Origin: Bacteroidales bacterium
Lineage (GTDB): Bacteria; Bacteroidota; Bacteroidia; Bacteroidales; Tenuifilaceae
Assembly (NCBI GenBank): GCA_028708425.1
Contig: JAQVYY010000003.1
Location: forward strand, 62,001 to 126,000
Reading direction: 5' to 3'
Length of the DNA: 64,000 nucleotides
Shown here: in pieces, positions 1 to 8,949 of the stretch
Layout of the letters: each line of letters starts with the position of its first letter
Numbering within the stretch: the first letter of the stretch is position 1
Notes under the pieces: generated by a model
Seen by the model: only the letters and a program-made list of their open reading frames with translations
What the model was told of the DNA's origin: nothing
The model's database searches: none
Translations under genes and position numbers: made by a program

Positions 1-95
1 GGAACTCTGGCGAACTCACATCTGGGCCACATCTACATTTTGAACTTTGGCATAAAGGCAATGCAATTAACCCTGAGCAATACATAATATTTTAG
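1..95 (+). CDS. M23 family metallopeptidase, C-terminal fragment (partial at window edge)
   Basis: The frame starting at base 3 is open from the window edge to a TAG at 93-95. It encodes about 30 residues that include SGPHLHFELW, the HxH metal-binding motif that closes LytM/M23 peptidoglycan endopeptidase domains. The following NAINPEQYI is also typical of the end of that domain. The gene begins outside the window, so its length and N-terminal features are unknown. It ends 33 bases before dxr on the same strand and could be cotranscribed with it. Such proteins cleave peptide cross-links in peptidoglycan or act as activators of amidases; which applies cannot be told from this fragment. Confidence 0.8.
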   Translation, partial: NSGELTSGPHLHFELWHKGNAINPEQYIIF

Positions 96-128
96 ACGGC
101 ATACGCACAAAATTTCCAATCAAAAATC

Positions 129-1274
129 ATGAAAAGAAATATAGCCATACTGGGCTCAACGGGATCTATTGGAACACAGGCTCTCGAAGTAATTGATTTG
201 CATTCAAACCTTTTTCAAGTTGAAGTTTTAACGGCCTACAACAATTACCACCTTCTTATACAACAGGCACTTAAATACAAGCCCAACGCTGTAGTGATCG
301 GCAACGAGAGCAATTACAACAAGGTTACAAATGCTTTAAAAAATGAGGATATAAAGGTTTATGCGGGCCATCAAGCCATTGCTCAGGTTGTTGAAATGGA
401 ATCGATTGATATGGTTTTAACCGCTATGGTAGGTTGCTCGGGTTTGCTGCCCACAATAAATGCAATAAAAGCGAATAAGCCCATCGCCTTAGCTAACAAG
501 GAAACACTTGTTGTTGCTGGCGAGCTAATTATGGGATTAGCATACGAACAAAATGTGCCTATCATTCCCGTCGATTCTGAGCACTCGGCAATTTTTCAAT
601 GCCTTGTTGGTGAGAACAACCCCATCGAAAAAATTATACTTACCGCATCGGGCGGTCCCTTTCGCAATCTATCGGCTAAACAGCTAGCGCAAGTTTCAAA
701 AAAAGATGCCCTAAACCACCCAAACTGGTGTATGGGCGACAAAATAACGATAGACTCGGCTACCCTAATGAATAAAGGGTTTGAGGTTATTGAGGCCAAA
801 TGGCTTTTTAACCTAAAGCCCGAGCAGATTGAGGTAATAGTCCACCCACAATCCATAATTCACTCCATGGTTCAGTTTGAGGATGGCTCAATAAAAGCCC
901 AGCTGGGGCTACCCGACATGAAGCTGCCAATTCAGTACGCACTAGGCTACCCAAAACGATTACGCTCAAATTTTCCTCGGTTCTCATTTGCTAACCACCC
1001 CAATCTTACCTTCGAAGAGCCAGATTACGGCAGGTTTCCTGCTCTTGAATTTGCTCGTGAAGCGATGATACAAGGCGGGAATATACCGTGCGTGCTTAAC
1101 GCTTCAAACGAGATAGCGGTAGAGGCTTTTTTGAATGAAAAAATTGATTTTCTACAAATGATGAATATTGTTGAAAAATGCCTCAGCAAGCAACCCTTTA
1201 CACCCAAACCAAACTTTGAGAACTATTTACAAACCGATAAAGAGACCAGAGAACTAGCAAAAACTTTGATTTAA
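129..1274 (+). CDS. dxr: 1-deoxy-D-xylulose 5-phosphate reductoisomerase
   Basis: Converts 1-deoxy-D-xylulose 5-phosphate to 2-C-methyl-D-erythritol 4-phosphate with NADPH, the first committed step of the MEP isoprenoid pathway in the cytoplasm. The 381 residues match the usual family length. The NADPH-binding loop GSTGSIG is at 9-15, LANKETLV around 122-129, the metal-binding PVDSEHSAIFQ with D149 and E151 at 147-157, TASGGPFR near 172-179, and the substrate/metal block HPNW...NKGFEVIEA at about 197-223. The ATG start gives a complete Rossmann N-terminus. It sits 49 bases before rseP, a common Bacteroidota gene pair. No defect seen. Confidence 0.97.
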   Translation: MKRNIAILGSTGSIGTQALEVIDLHSNLFQVEVLTAYNNYHLLIQQALKYKPNAVVIGNESNYNKVTNALKNEDIKVYAGHQAIAQVVEMESIDMVLTAMVGCSGLLPTINAIKANKPIALANKETLVVAGELIMGLAYEQNVPIIPVDSEHSAIFQCLVGENNPIEKIILTASGGPFRNLSAKQLAQVSKKDALNHPNWCMGDKITIDSATLMNKGFEVIEAKWLFNLKPEQIEVIVHPQSIIHSMVQFEDGSIKAQLGLPDMKLPIQYALGYPKRLRSNFPRFSFANHPNLTFEEPDYGRFPALEFAREAMIQGGNIPCVLNASNEIAVEAFLNEKIDFLQMMNIVEKCLSKQPFTPKPNFENYLQTDKETRELAKTLI

Positions 1275-1323
1275 TAAACAGCTATTTTTTTGCGTTACCA
1301 TAAGCTAATCTAAAAAGACGACG

Positions 1324-2640
1324 ATGGGAATAATTACTCAAATCATACAATTTTTACTGAGCCTTTCGATACTTGTTACCCTTCATGAATTAGGACACTT
1401 CACACTTGCTCGTATTTTTAACACCAGAGTCGAAAAGTTTTACCTCTTTTTCAATCCTTGGTTTTCACTTTTTAAAATTAAAAGAGGCCACACGGAGTAT
1501 GGCATCGGCTGGGTGCCCCTTGGTGGATACGTGAAAATTGCTGGAATGATTGACGAATCGATGGACACAGAGCAACTCAGCAAACCTCCAGAACCCTGGG
1601 AATATCGCTCAAAACCCGCTTGGCAACGCTTCCTTATTATATCGGGAGGGGTAATAGTTAATTTTCTGCTGGGCATTCTAATTTACACCTTTATTCTGTA
1701 TACATGGGGCGAGCATTATTTACCTACCGAAAACGCTGTATATGGCGTTACCTGCGATCCCCTTGCCAAAGAAATAGGGTTTGAGGATGGCGATAAAATT
1801 CTTTATGTTGATGGCGAACAGATTGAATCGTTTTTGCATATTGCACCAACCATCGTTATAGATAATGCTCAAACGGTTACTGTTGAACGAAACAATAACT
1901 TGGTTGATGTAAAAATTGATGAAAGTTACATTCCCCAGCTTCTAAAAACCCAGTATCTGTTTTTTCCTCGGGCTCCCATGATTGTAAGCTATATAGCTGA
2001 GGGAAGCGCCGCCGAACAGGCCAACATGCTACCAAACGATAAGCTTGTTGCCATAAATGGTACAAAAGCAACATTTCTTGAAGAATTTAAAGAGGTAGCA
2101 CAGAAAAATTTAAACAAATCCATTACCCTAACCATGGAACGTGATGGCCAGAATATCGACCTTGCGGTGAATATACCCGAAACTGGCATAATAGGTGTAG
2201 GCCTAAAAAGCCCTTTCGAACTTCTTGAGCTAAAAAGGAATGAGTTCACATTTCTACAATCGATACCAGCTGGCATAAAAAAAGGCGCAAATACCATAAG
2301 CAGCTACGTAAAACAGCTAAAATTGGTCTTCTCTCCCAAAACCAAGGCGTACGAATCGGTTGGGGGGTTTATAGCCATTGGCAGCATTTTTCCTAAATAC
2401 TGGGATTGGCAATCGTTTTGGGAGCTAACCGCGTTGCTATCAATTATACTGGCCATTATGAATATGCTGCCAATCCCAGCACTAGACGGTGGGCACATGG
2501 TATTCTTAATATACGAAATGGTATCGGGACGAAAGCCTAGCGATAAGTTTATGGAGTTTACCCAGATACTAGGATTGCTCTTTATCTTGGCTCTATTTAT
2601 ATTTGCAAATGCTAACGATGTGATAAAACTTTTTAGGTAA
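1324..2640 (+). CDS. rseP: Site-2 intramembrane metalloprotease RseP
   Basis: Membrane-embedded zinc protease of the site-2 family. In other bacteria it cleaves anti-sigma factors or remnant signal peptides within the inner membrane. The zinc motif HELGH lies at 21-25 in the first membrane segment, the second metal-ligand motif (PALDGGH, D388) is near the C-terminus, and a periplasmic insert between them carries PDZ-like sequence, including a region rich in GxGLKSPFELL-type residues. The length of 438 residues is normal. It follows dxr and is the last gene before a 150-bp palindromic repeat. The substrate in this organism is unknown. Confidence 0.95.
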   Translation: MGIITQIIQFLLSLSILVTLHELGHFTLARIFNTRVEKFYLFFNPWFSLFKIKRGHTEYGIGWVPLGGYVKIAGMIDESMDTEQLSKPPEPWEYRSKPAWQRFLIISGGVIVNFLLGILIYTFILYTWGEHYLPTENAVYGVTCDPLAKEIGFEDGDKILYVDGEQIESFLHIAPTIVIDNAQTVTVERNNNLVDVKIDESYIPQLLKTQYLFFPRAPMIVSYIAEGSAAEQANMLPNDKLVAINGTKATFLEEFKEVAQKNLNKSITLTMERDGQNIDLAVNIPETGIIGVGLKSPFELLELKRNEFTFLQSIPAGIKKGANTISSYVKQLKLVFSPKTKAYESVGGFIAIGSIFPKYWDWQSFWELTALLSIILAIMNMLPIPALDGGHMVFLIYEMVSGRKPSDKFMEFTQILGLLFILALFIFANANDVIKLFR

Positions 2641-2663
2641 CTTATATTTATAAATCAAACAAC

Positions 2664-2813
2664 CTAACCCGCATTATTCATCAGATTTGTTAAAGATGAA
2701 TGCTAACGCGGGTTACCCCTACATAGTAGAGCCTAATTTTGGGTAACAAAATTGGTTGTGAGGCTTAGTCGCTGCCCGAGGCAGCAATTATACGAATGAA
2801 TAATTGGGGCTAA
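2664..2813 (+). repeat. Palindromic interspersed element, full copy A
   Basis: About 150 bp between rseP and the TatA-like gene. It starts CTAACCCGCATTATTCATC and ends with a related inverted sequence ending TAATTGGGGCTAA. It contains three hairpins: an outer one of about 50 bases (ACCCGC/GCGGGT plus ATTCATC/GATGAAT), one built on AATTTTG/CAAAATT, and GCTGCC-CGA-GGCAGC. Copies occur at eight other intergenic places in this window. No open reading frame fits inside. Confidence 0.9.
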
Positions 2814-2875
2814 ATTTGTAACATAACTTTTGTAAATTTTAATTACAAGATTATATCTAACTAATTTTTAAATTG

Positions 2876-3076
2876 ATGGTAGGCTTTATAATTACAAATG
2901 TTCGTGGTGTTTGGCAGGTAACCCTAATTATTGTTATTGTTCTACTTTTTTTTTGGGGAAAGAAAATACCCACATTCATCCGTAGCCTTTTTAAAGGGAA
3001 TGATGAGCTAAAGAAAGAGATAAACGATAATGATGACGAATCGAAAAGTATCAACAACGAGAACACAAAACAGTAA
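2876..3076 (+). CDS. TatA/E-like twin-arginine translocase protein
   Basis: A short protein of 66 residues with TatA architecture: an N-terminal hydrophobic helix (about residues 12-27), a hinge WGKKIP, an amphipathic stretch (TFIRSLFKG) and a highly charged acidic/basic tail. Classical TatA has FGxKKxPE followed by a glycine-rich amphipathic helix, and here the hinge reads FFWGKKIPTF. TatA forms the pore-like component with TatC for export of folded proteins. No tatC is in this window. An in-frame TTG precedes the ATG at 2876; I prefer the ATG. It is placed 22 bases before the lytic transglycosylase, suggesting cotranscription. It could alternatively be a TatA-like paralog without a transport role. 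Confidence 0.75.
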   Translation: MVGFIITNVRGVWQVTLIIVIVLLFFWGKKIPTFIRSLFKGNDELKKEINDNDDESKSINNENTKQ

Positions 3077-3097
3077 ACCTCGTATAGTAACACAATT

Positions 3098-4363
3098 ATG
3101 CGTAAAGTTAGCTTCATCCTATTAATATTTACATACAGTATCTGTACGGGGAACCACACCGCAGCAAGCAATCCCTCGAGCAAATACTCAAAATGCCCTA
3201 TTATAAGCACCCTTAAAAATCTCACAGAAGTTAACCTTCCCCTTTTATCAACTAAAACCGATACGCTAACCGAAACACCCTCCATTCCCGATTTAGTTTA
3301 CGAAATTAAAATCGCGACTATTAACAGCATGTCGCCAATGGATTTTGACTACAACCAATTCGTAAAACACTACATCAACGTTTATGCCGCTGAACGCAGG
3401 GAGCAAGTATCGAAGATGCTTGGACTAGCGAAGCTGTACTTTCCGCTGTTTGATGAAATACTCGATAAGTATCAGCTGCCCCTGGAGCTTAAATATTTAG
3501 CTGTTCTAGAATCGGCACTAAACCCTTTGGCCGTATCTACAAGCGGAGCGGTGGGGCTTTGGCAATTCAAAATTAATACAGGCCGAATGTTTGACCTTAG
3601 GGTGAATAGCTACATCGACGAGCGCATGGATCCTGTTAAATCAACAGAGGCTGCCTGCCTTTATCTTAAATATCTTTACCGTATTTTTAACGATTGGAAC
3701 TTAACCCTAGCCGCATACAATGCGGGTCCAGGCGCTATCCGAAATGCCATACTTCGCTCTGAGGGCGAAACTAATTTTTGGAAACTAAGAGAACATTTAC
3801 CCGAGGCTGCCCAAAACTATGTTCCAGCATTTATTGCTGCTACCTACATAATGCAGAACGCAAAGGAACACAATATTGTGGCCGACAAACCCGTTACAGA
3901 ATATATGCAAACCGACACGGTACTGGTGCACAACCCCATAGCGTTTAGTTCAATAGCTCAAACTATCGATATTCCAGAAGATTATTTAAGGTTTCTAAAC
4001 CCAACATACCGTCGAGGGATTGTTCCAAAAAGCGATAAGGGATACGCCATTAGGTTGCCCCTTTCCAAAATTGAAGACTACGTAAAAAACGAAAACAAAA
4101 TAGCCAGCATTATACCTAAGCGTATTACATTTCACGATATTGAAGCCAATGCTGGAGATACAAAGGATAAAATTAAGGTTACGCACAGAGTGCAGGCTGG
4201 TGATTATTTACACAAAATTGCTGTTCAGTACAACTGCACAGTAAACGATTTAAGCATTTGGAATCCAAGCATTGAAAGCGACTTAAGCATTGGGCAACTA
4301 GTTATCGTCTGGGTCGATAAACAAACCCATGAGATTATAAAACACGCTAAGGCAAACCTATAG
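3098..4363 (+). CDS. Lytic transglycosylase with C-terminal LysM domain (MltD-like)
   Basis: Periplasmic or outer-membrane-associated peptidoglycan lyase that cleaves MurNAc-GlcNAc bonds. An N-terminal signal-type hydrophobic segment (residues 4-17) is followed by a linker. The family 1 SLT domain spans about 120-260, with the catalytic glutamate E138 in LESALNP, GLWQF at 153-157 and AAYNAGPG at 205-212. One LysM carbohydrate-binding module is at about 363-406. Domain order and size (421 aa) match MltD-type enzymes of Bacteroidota, which often carry one or two LysM repeats. It is followed by repeat copy B. Confidence 0.92.
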   Translation: MRKVSFILLIFTYSICTGNHTAASNPSSKYSKCPIISTLKNLTEVNLPLLSTKTDTLTETPSIPDLVYEIKIATINSMSPMDFDYNQFVKHYINVYAAERREQVSKMLGLAKLYFPLFDEILDKYQLPLELKYLAVLESALNPLAVSTSGAVGLWQFKINTGRMFDLRVNSYIDERMDPVKSTEAACLYLKYLYRIFNDWNLTLAAYNAGPGAIRNAILRSEGETNFWKLREHLPEAAQNYVPAFIAATYIMQNAKEHNIVADKPVTEYMQTDTVLVHNPIAFSSIAQTIDIPEDYLRFLNPTYRRGIVPKSDKGYAIRLPLSKIEDYVKNENKIASIIPKRITFHDIEANAGDTKDKIKVTHRVQAGDYLHKIAVQYNCTVNDLSIWNPSIESDLSIGQLVIVWVDKQTHEIIKHAKANL

Positions 4364-4393
4364 TTTTGTATATTAACTAAATATAGCCTACAT

Positions 4394-4543
4394 TTAACCC
4401 GCATTATTCATCAAATTTGTTGAAGATGAATACAAATTCGGGTTACCCCGACCTAGTGGAGCCCAATTTTGGGCAACAAAATTGGTGGTGAAACTTAGTC
4501 GCTGTCGGAGACAGCAATTATTCGAACGAATAATTGGGGTTAA
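4394..4543 (+). repeat. Palindromic interspersed element, full copy B
   Basis: 150 bp, same orientation as copy A, between the lytic transglycosylase and the DUF4837 gene. It begins TTAACCCGCATTATTCATC and ends GAATAATTGGGGTTAA. The third hairpin reads GCTGTC-GGA-GACAGC, a paired substitution relative to copy A. The ends are imperfect inverted repeats of about 19 bp. Confidence 0.9.
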
Positions 4544-4569
4544 ACTAACAACCAATTAATCCTACTACC

Positions 4570-5589
4570 ATGAAAAAAACTCTTGCAATCTTGCCGCCCC
4601 TCATTCTAATGTTGCTATTAACAACATCGTGTGATAAAGGTACAGGCGGAAAAAGTTCACTGCTGCCCAATGTTACCGGCAGCGCAGGTGAAGTAATCGT
4701 ATCAATGAATAGAGGCGTAATAAATGACTCCATTGGTAAAACACTTAAAAGTGTTTTAGAGGATGAGTATCCAATGCTACCACAATCGGAACCGCTATTT
4801 AGGCCGATTATGGTGCCATCACAAAACTTTAGCAATATCTTTAGAACCCATCGTAATATCATATTAATAAAAGTTGGCGAGGAATTTAAAAAAGCGCAAA
4901 TGGTTCCTCAGCATGATGTTTGGGCTGCTCCACAATTTGTTCTAAACATAGTTGGCCCATCATACCCTGCAATTGAAGAACTCGTAAAAAAGGATAAGGA
5001 TAAACTGGTTCAGATGCTTGAGCAAAACGAACGCAACCGGGTAGTGCAGAATGCAACGAAATATGAAGTTCGAGTGCTAAGGGAGCTAATTAAAGAGAAG
5101 TTTGATGTTTCAATGGTCTTCCCCAAGGGGTACACACTTAAACTAGATACCACTGATTTTGTGTGGATTTCATACGAAACACCCAGCTTAAGCCAAGGGA
5201 TTTTTATTTACGAGTATCCATATACCGATGCCAATACTTTTACTGCTGAATACCTAATTGCTAAAAGGGATTCGATGCTAAAAAGATATGTACCTGGCCC
5301 TACCAAAGGCAGCTATATGATTACTGAAACTTTAATACCCCCAGTATTTCAACCGCTAATGTATAGGGACAGATACTTTGGTCAGCTCCGAGGATTATGG
5401 GATGTTTACGGTCATCCCATGGGAGGCCCATTTATTAGCCTAACAACCGTAAACGAAACCAACAATAGCATAATTACCGTTGACGGCTATGTGCATGCCC
5501 CTAAACTAGATAAGCGAAACTACATACGACAAGTAGAAGCACTTCTGCTAAACACTAGGTTAGCAGAAGATAAAGAGAAAAAGGAGTAA
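4570..5589 (+). CDS. DUF4837 family lipoprotein
   Basis: A 339-residue protein with a lipoprotein signal: a hydrophobic segment, then LTTSC with the modified cysteine at position 21. The rest, including the RNIILIKVG and FVWISYETPS regions, matches from memory the Bacteroidota-specific DUF4837 family. Its function is unknown; it should be anchored in the outer or inner membrane on the periplasmic side. It stands alone between a repeat and the convergent lpxA, and ends just before a strong hairpin terminator. Confidence 0.8.
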   Translation: MKKTLAILPPLILMLLLTTSCDKGTGGKSSLLPNVTGSAGEVIVSMNRGVINDSIGKTLKSVLEDEYPMLPQSEPLFRPIMVPSQNFSNIFRTHRNIILIKVGEEFKKAQMVPQHDVWAAPQFVLNIVGPSYPAIEELVKKDKDKLVQMLEQNERNRVVQNATKYEVRVLRELIKEKFDVSMVFPKGYTLKLDTTDFVWISYETPSLSQGIFIYEYPYTDANTFTAEYLIAKRDSMLKRYVPGPTKGSYMITETLIPPVFQPLMYRDRYFGQLRGLWDVYGHPMGGPFISLTTVNETNNSIITVDGYVHAPKLDKRNYIRQVEALLLNTRLAEDKEKKE

Positions 5590-5653
5590 ACAGTATAAAA
5601 TTTTTATTTTATACTGTAAATGCTGGGTTACTTTTCTTTTCCAGCATTTTTTT
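5590..5653 (+). terminator. Double hairpin terminator after the DUF4837 gene
   Basis: Two hairpins follow the stop codon. ACAGTATAAAA pairs with its complement at 5590-5617. TGCTGG/CCAGCA at 5621-5646 is followed by seven T residues. The second overlaps the last codons of lpxA, which is transcribed from the other side. Confidence 0.8.
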
Positions 5654-6428
5654 GATTCACAATGCGAATTACTCCTCGCTCTGATTTCTTAATAAAGTTC
5701 AAAATTTGGTCGCGCTCGGGAGTTAAGGGCATCGTTGTTTCAATTTCATTAGTTGCTTGCGAAATATTTAACCCTTTGCTGTATAAAATTCTATAGATCT
5801 GCTGAATCTCATTTATTTTGTCAGCATCAAAATTTCGTCGTCTTAAGCCTATTACATTTACACCTACAAAGCTGAGCGGATCGCGGCCTGCAAGGGCATA
5901 GGGTGGCACATCTTTATTAACTTTTGAGCCGCCTTGAACCATAACATGCGCTCCGATACGTTCAAACTGATGTATCAAACAACCTCCAGATAAAATGGCG
6001 AAATCATCTATCTCAACCTCACCTGCTAGCTGAGTAGCATTTCCGATTATAATATAATTTCCTAATATACAATCGTGCGCTATGTGCGCGTATGCCATAA
6101 GTAAGCAGTTGCTGCCAACTACTGTACGCCCACGCGAAAAAGTGCCCCTGTTTACAGTAACACATTCACGCAAAGTGGTATTATCACCAATAACAGCAAC
6201 TGTTTCCTCGCCCTTAAACTTTAAATCTTGGGGTATTGCTGAGACCACGGCACCTGGAAAAATCTTGCAGTTGGCCCCTATTCTAGCTCCATCCATAACG
6301 ATTGCATGAGGACCAACCCAGGTACCATCTCCAATAACAACATCTTTACTTATATATGCAAAGGGTTCAACAGTTACGTTTTTGCCAAGTTTAGCTTCGG
6401 GGTGTATATATGCTTGTGCAGATCTCAT
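5628..6428 (-). CDS. lpxA: UDP-N-acetylglucosamine O-acyltransferase
   Basis: First acylation step of lipid A synthesis: transfers a 3-hydroxyacyl chain from ACP to the 3-OH of UDP-GlcNAc in the cytoplasm. The protein has 266 residues of hexapeptide repeats (I/V-G-x-x-x-x) forming a left-handed beta helix, then an alpha-helical tail. HIAHDC at 115-120 contains the catalytic histidine (H118), and IPQDLKFKGE near 65-74 is the signature substrate loop. It starts directly after the lpxC/fabZ stop codon, so the two are translationally adjacent in the lpxD-lpxC/fabZ-lpxA operon. Confidence 0.96.
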   Translation of the reverse strand: MRSAQAYIHPEAKLGKNVTVEPFAYISKDVVIGDGTWVGPHAIVMDGARIGANCKIFPGAVVSAIPQDLKFKGEETVAVIGDNTTLRECVTVNRGTFSRGRTVVGSNCLLMAYAHIAHDCILGNYIIIGNATQLAGEVEIDDFAILSGGCLIHQFERIGAHVMVQGGSKVNKDVPPYALAGRDPLSFVGVNVIGLRRRNFDADKINEIQQIYRILYSKGLNISQATNEIETTMPLTPERDQILNFIKKSERGVIRIVNQKNAGKEK

Positions 6429-7829
6429 TTATTTTTGTTTTACAATTTGTGCTAAAAGTTCTCCTTCCATTACAAGATTCTCGCCTACAAATGCCTGCCC
6501 AAACATGCTTGCAATTCCTCTCCGAATGGGTTCAAGCAATTCAAGGCGAAAAACCAGGGTGTCGCCAGGGACTACTTTCCGCTTAAACTTTACTCTATCT
6601 ATCTTTAAAAAATAGGTGGTGTAGTTCTCGGGGTCGGGTACAGTATTTAAAACAAATATACCACCTACCTGGGCCATCGCTTCAATTTGCAGCACCCCTG
6701 GCATGACGGGTTCTTCGGGGAAGTGTCCCACAAAAAACTCCTCATTCATTGTAACATTCTTAATGCCCACAACCGAATTCTCATCCATTTGCATAATTTT
6801 ATCTATTAGCAAAAATGGTGGGCGGTGAGGAAGAATATTACGAATTTGATTAATGTCGTATAGCGGGGTCTGCTTAAAGTCAACCCTGGGAACATTCGGT
6901 TTCATGGCCTCTTTACGAGCCATTTTACGGATAATCTTCGCTAGCTCGGTATTAGCGAGGTGTCCTGGGCGCTTGGCTACAATCTTACCCTTAATTCTGC
7001 GACCAACCAAAGCTAAATCGCCCATCAGATCGAGCAGCTTATGTCTAGCGGGTTCGTTATGGAAACGTAAATCAACGTTATTGAGAAATCCCTCAGTTTT
7101 AACGTGCACACGGGGTTTATTAAACAGGTCGGCGATACGATCCAGCTCTTCCTGCTTAACCTCTTGCTCAATAATTACTATTGCATTCTCTAAATCTCCA
7201 CCCTTAATAAGGTTATTCTTTAAAAGGATTTCTAGCTCATGGAAGAACACGAATGTACGACAAGGAGCAACCTGTTCTGCGAACTCGCCTAAATTAGTTA
7301 GCTGGGCATACTGATTACCTAGCACTTTCGAGTTATAGTCGATTAGCACATCTATGCTAAACGACTCATCGGGATAAGCCGCTATTTCAATTCCTCTTTC
7401 GGCATCGGTATATACTAACTTCTCTTTTATAACGTAGAAACCCCTCTCGGCCTCTTGTATTTCAATGCCTACTTTCTGAATCTCTTCAACAAAAAGTTTA
7501 GCGCTACCATCGAGGATGGGAACCTCGGGGCCATTCACCTTAATATAGGCGTTATCGATACCTAAACCCGATAATGAAGCTAGTACATGTTCAACAGTAG
7601 TAACCCTGTTCCCGTTCTGTTCGATTGAAGTACCACGCGATGTGTCGACAACATTTTCGGCAATGGCTTCTATTTTCGGTTCACCCTCAAGGTCAGTTCT
7701 AATAAATACATAGCCTGTATTTTCTGGTGCTGGGCAAATGGTAATATTAACATCAACTCCAGTGTGTAAACCTTTGCCTGTTAACCTGATATCACCTTTT
7801 AATGTGGTTTGTTTTTCTAACATATGCAT
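6429..7829 (-). CDS. lpxC/fabZ: Bifunctional UDP-3-O-acyl-GlcNAc deacetylase / 3-hydroxyacyl-ACP dehydratase
   Basis: A fusion typical of Bacteroidota. Residues 1 to about 305 are LpxC, the zinc deacetylase committing to lipid A, with H81 in TTVEHVLASL, H263 and D267 in ARHKLLDLMGD, and the proton-relay H290 in KRPGH. Residues about 320-466 are FabZ, the hot-dog dehydratase of fatty acid elongation, with HRPPFLLID near 335, catalytic H369 in VGHFPEEP and E383 in QIEAMAQ. Both active sites look intact. The fusion couples consumption of 3-hydroxyacyl-ACP for lipid A and for fatty acids. ATG-CAT-ATG at the start offers two starts two codons apart. Confidence 0.97.
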   Translation of the reverse strand: MHMLEKQTTLKGDIRLTGKGLHTGVDVNITICPAPENTGYVFIRTDLEGEPKIEAIAENVVDTSRGTSIEQNGNRVTTVEHVLASLSGLGIDNAYIKVNGPEVPILDGSAKLFVEEIQKVGIEIQEAERGFYVIKEKLVYTDAERGIEIAAYPDESFSIDVLIDYNSKVLGNQYAQLTNLGEFAEQVAPCRTFVFFHELEILLKNNLIKGGDLENAIVIIEQEVKQEELDRIADLFNKPRVHVKTEGFLNNVDLRFHNEPARHKLLDLMGDLALVGRRIKGKIVAKRPGHLANTELAKIIRKMARKEAMKPNVPRVDFKQTPLYDINQIRNILPHRPPFLLIDKIMQMDENSVVGIKNVTMNEEFFVGHFPEEPVMPGVLQIEAMAQVGGIFVLNTVPDPENYTTYFLKIDRVKFKRKVVPGDTLVFRLELLEPIRRGIASMFGQAFVGENLVMEGELLAQIVKQK

Positions 7830-7857
7830 ATGTTTGTTGGAAATAAATTCCTATAGT

Positions 7858-8892
7858 CTATTTATTTTTACTGCTCACAAACTTCTTAATACTATCAAGC
7901 TCTCGCTTCATTTCAGGAAGCTGTTTAAATATCACGAAAGAACGGGTAAATTTCCGCGATAGCATAGCTGGAGTACCTATGTAAATTTCGTTAGGTATCT
8001 TTAATGTATTGGGCACACCTGTTTGAGCCGATAGCTTAACCCCGTCGGCTATGGTAATATGCCCCGTAATACCAACCTGACCGCCAAACATACAGTTTTC
8101 TCCAATTTTAGTTGACCCCGCCACACCTGTTTGAGCCGCAATTACTGTATTTGCCCCTATCTCAACATTATGAGCCACCTGTATTAAGTTGTCGAGTTTT
8201 ACGCCCTTCCGAATTATTGTTGACCCCATGGTGGCCCTATCGATGGTGGTATTAGCACCTATTTCAACATCATTCTCAATAATTACATTGCCTATTTGGG
8301 GCATTTTTTTGTACGAACCATCTTCCTGAGGGGCAAAGCCAAAACCATCGGCACCTATAACGGCACCTGCATGTGCTATACAATTTTGGCCTATTGCACA
8401 ATCGTCATAAATTTTAACCCCTGTATATAAAATGGTGTTGCTGCCAATGGTTACATTATTACCAACATAAACCTGTGGGTGTATTAATACGTTATCGCCT
8501 ATTTTCACATTGTTGCCAATATAGGCAAAAGCCCCAACAAACACATCGCTACCTAAAGCAGCCGAACTTTCAATACAAGACTGTGGATGCACTTCAGGCT
8601 TTGGTCGCCTTGCTACTTCAACTAGGTTGAGCAGCTGTGCAAACGACTCATATGGATCATCAACCCTAATGAGGGTTGGGCTTAATTCCCCTTCGTACGT
8701 AGAATCTTTATTAACCAAAACCACTGAGGACTTCGTGGTATATATGTATTTTGAATATTTAGGATTTGCTAAAAAGGATAGTGCGCCCGGAAAGCCCTCC
8801 TCAATCTTGGCCACGGTGTGTACCTTAACCTCAGGATTTCCTTCAACTACGCCACTTAAGTATTCAGCAATTTGTTTTGCTGTAAAGTTCAT
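7858..8892 (-). CDS. lpxD: UDP-3-O-(3-hydroxyacyl)glucosamine N-acyltransferase
   Basis: Third step of lipid A synthesis: N-acylation of the deacetylated sugar nucleotide. The N-terminal uridine-binding domain (residues 1-100, with [11 protein letters not shown]) is followed by a hexapeptide-repeat beta helix (about 105-310) and a C-terminal helix. The catalytic histidine is H241 in [10 protein letters not shown], and ADGFGFAP near 181-188 is a family signature. Size (344 aa) is normal. It is the first gene of the three-gene lipid A operon, 57 bases downstream of the HD-domain gene on the same strand. Confidence 0.96.
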   Translation of the reverse strand: MNFTAKQIAEYLSGVVEGNPEVKVHTVAKIEEGFPGALSFLANPKYSKYIYTTKSSVVLVNKDSTYEGELSPTLIRVDDPYESFAQLLNLVEVARRPKPEVHPQSCIESSAALGSDVFVGAFAYIGNNVKIGDNVLIHPQVYVGNNVTIGSNTILYTGVKIYDDCAIGQNCIAHAGAVIGADGFGFAPQEDGSYKKMPQIGNVIIENDVEIGANTTIDRATMGSTIIRKGVKLDNLIQVAHNVEIGANTVIAAQTGVAGSTKIGENCMFGGQVGITGHITIADGVKLSAQTGVPNTLKIPNEIYIGTPAMLSRKFTRSFVIFKQLPEMKRELDSIKKFVSSKNK

Positions 8893-8914
8893 GCTAACTT
8901 ATATTAATTTGGGG

Positions 8915-8922
8915 CAAAACTA
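8915..8922 (-). promoter_or_regulatory. Candidate -7 element upstream of lpxD
   Basis: On the minus strand the bases read TAGTTTTG, a match to the Bacteroidota -7 consensus TAnnTTTG, 23 bases before the lpxD start. No clear TTTG -33 box. The operon may also be read through from the HD gene. Confidence 0.35.
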
Positions 8923-8949
8923 ACAAATAATAACGAGAAATAATAAACT

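Noticed and set aside
2857..3285. Open frame of 142 residues on the minus strand
   Set aside because: It runs antisense through the TatA-like gene and the transglycosylase start and has no recognisable domain.
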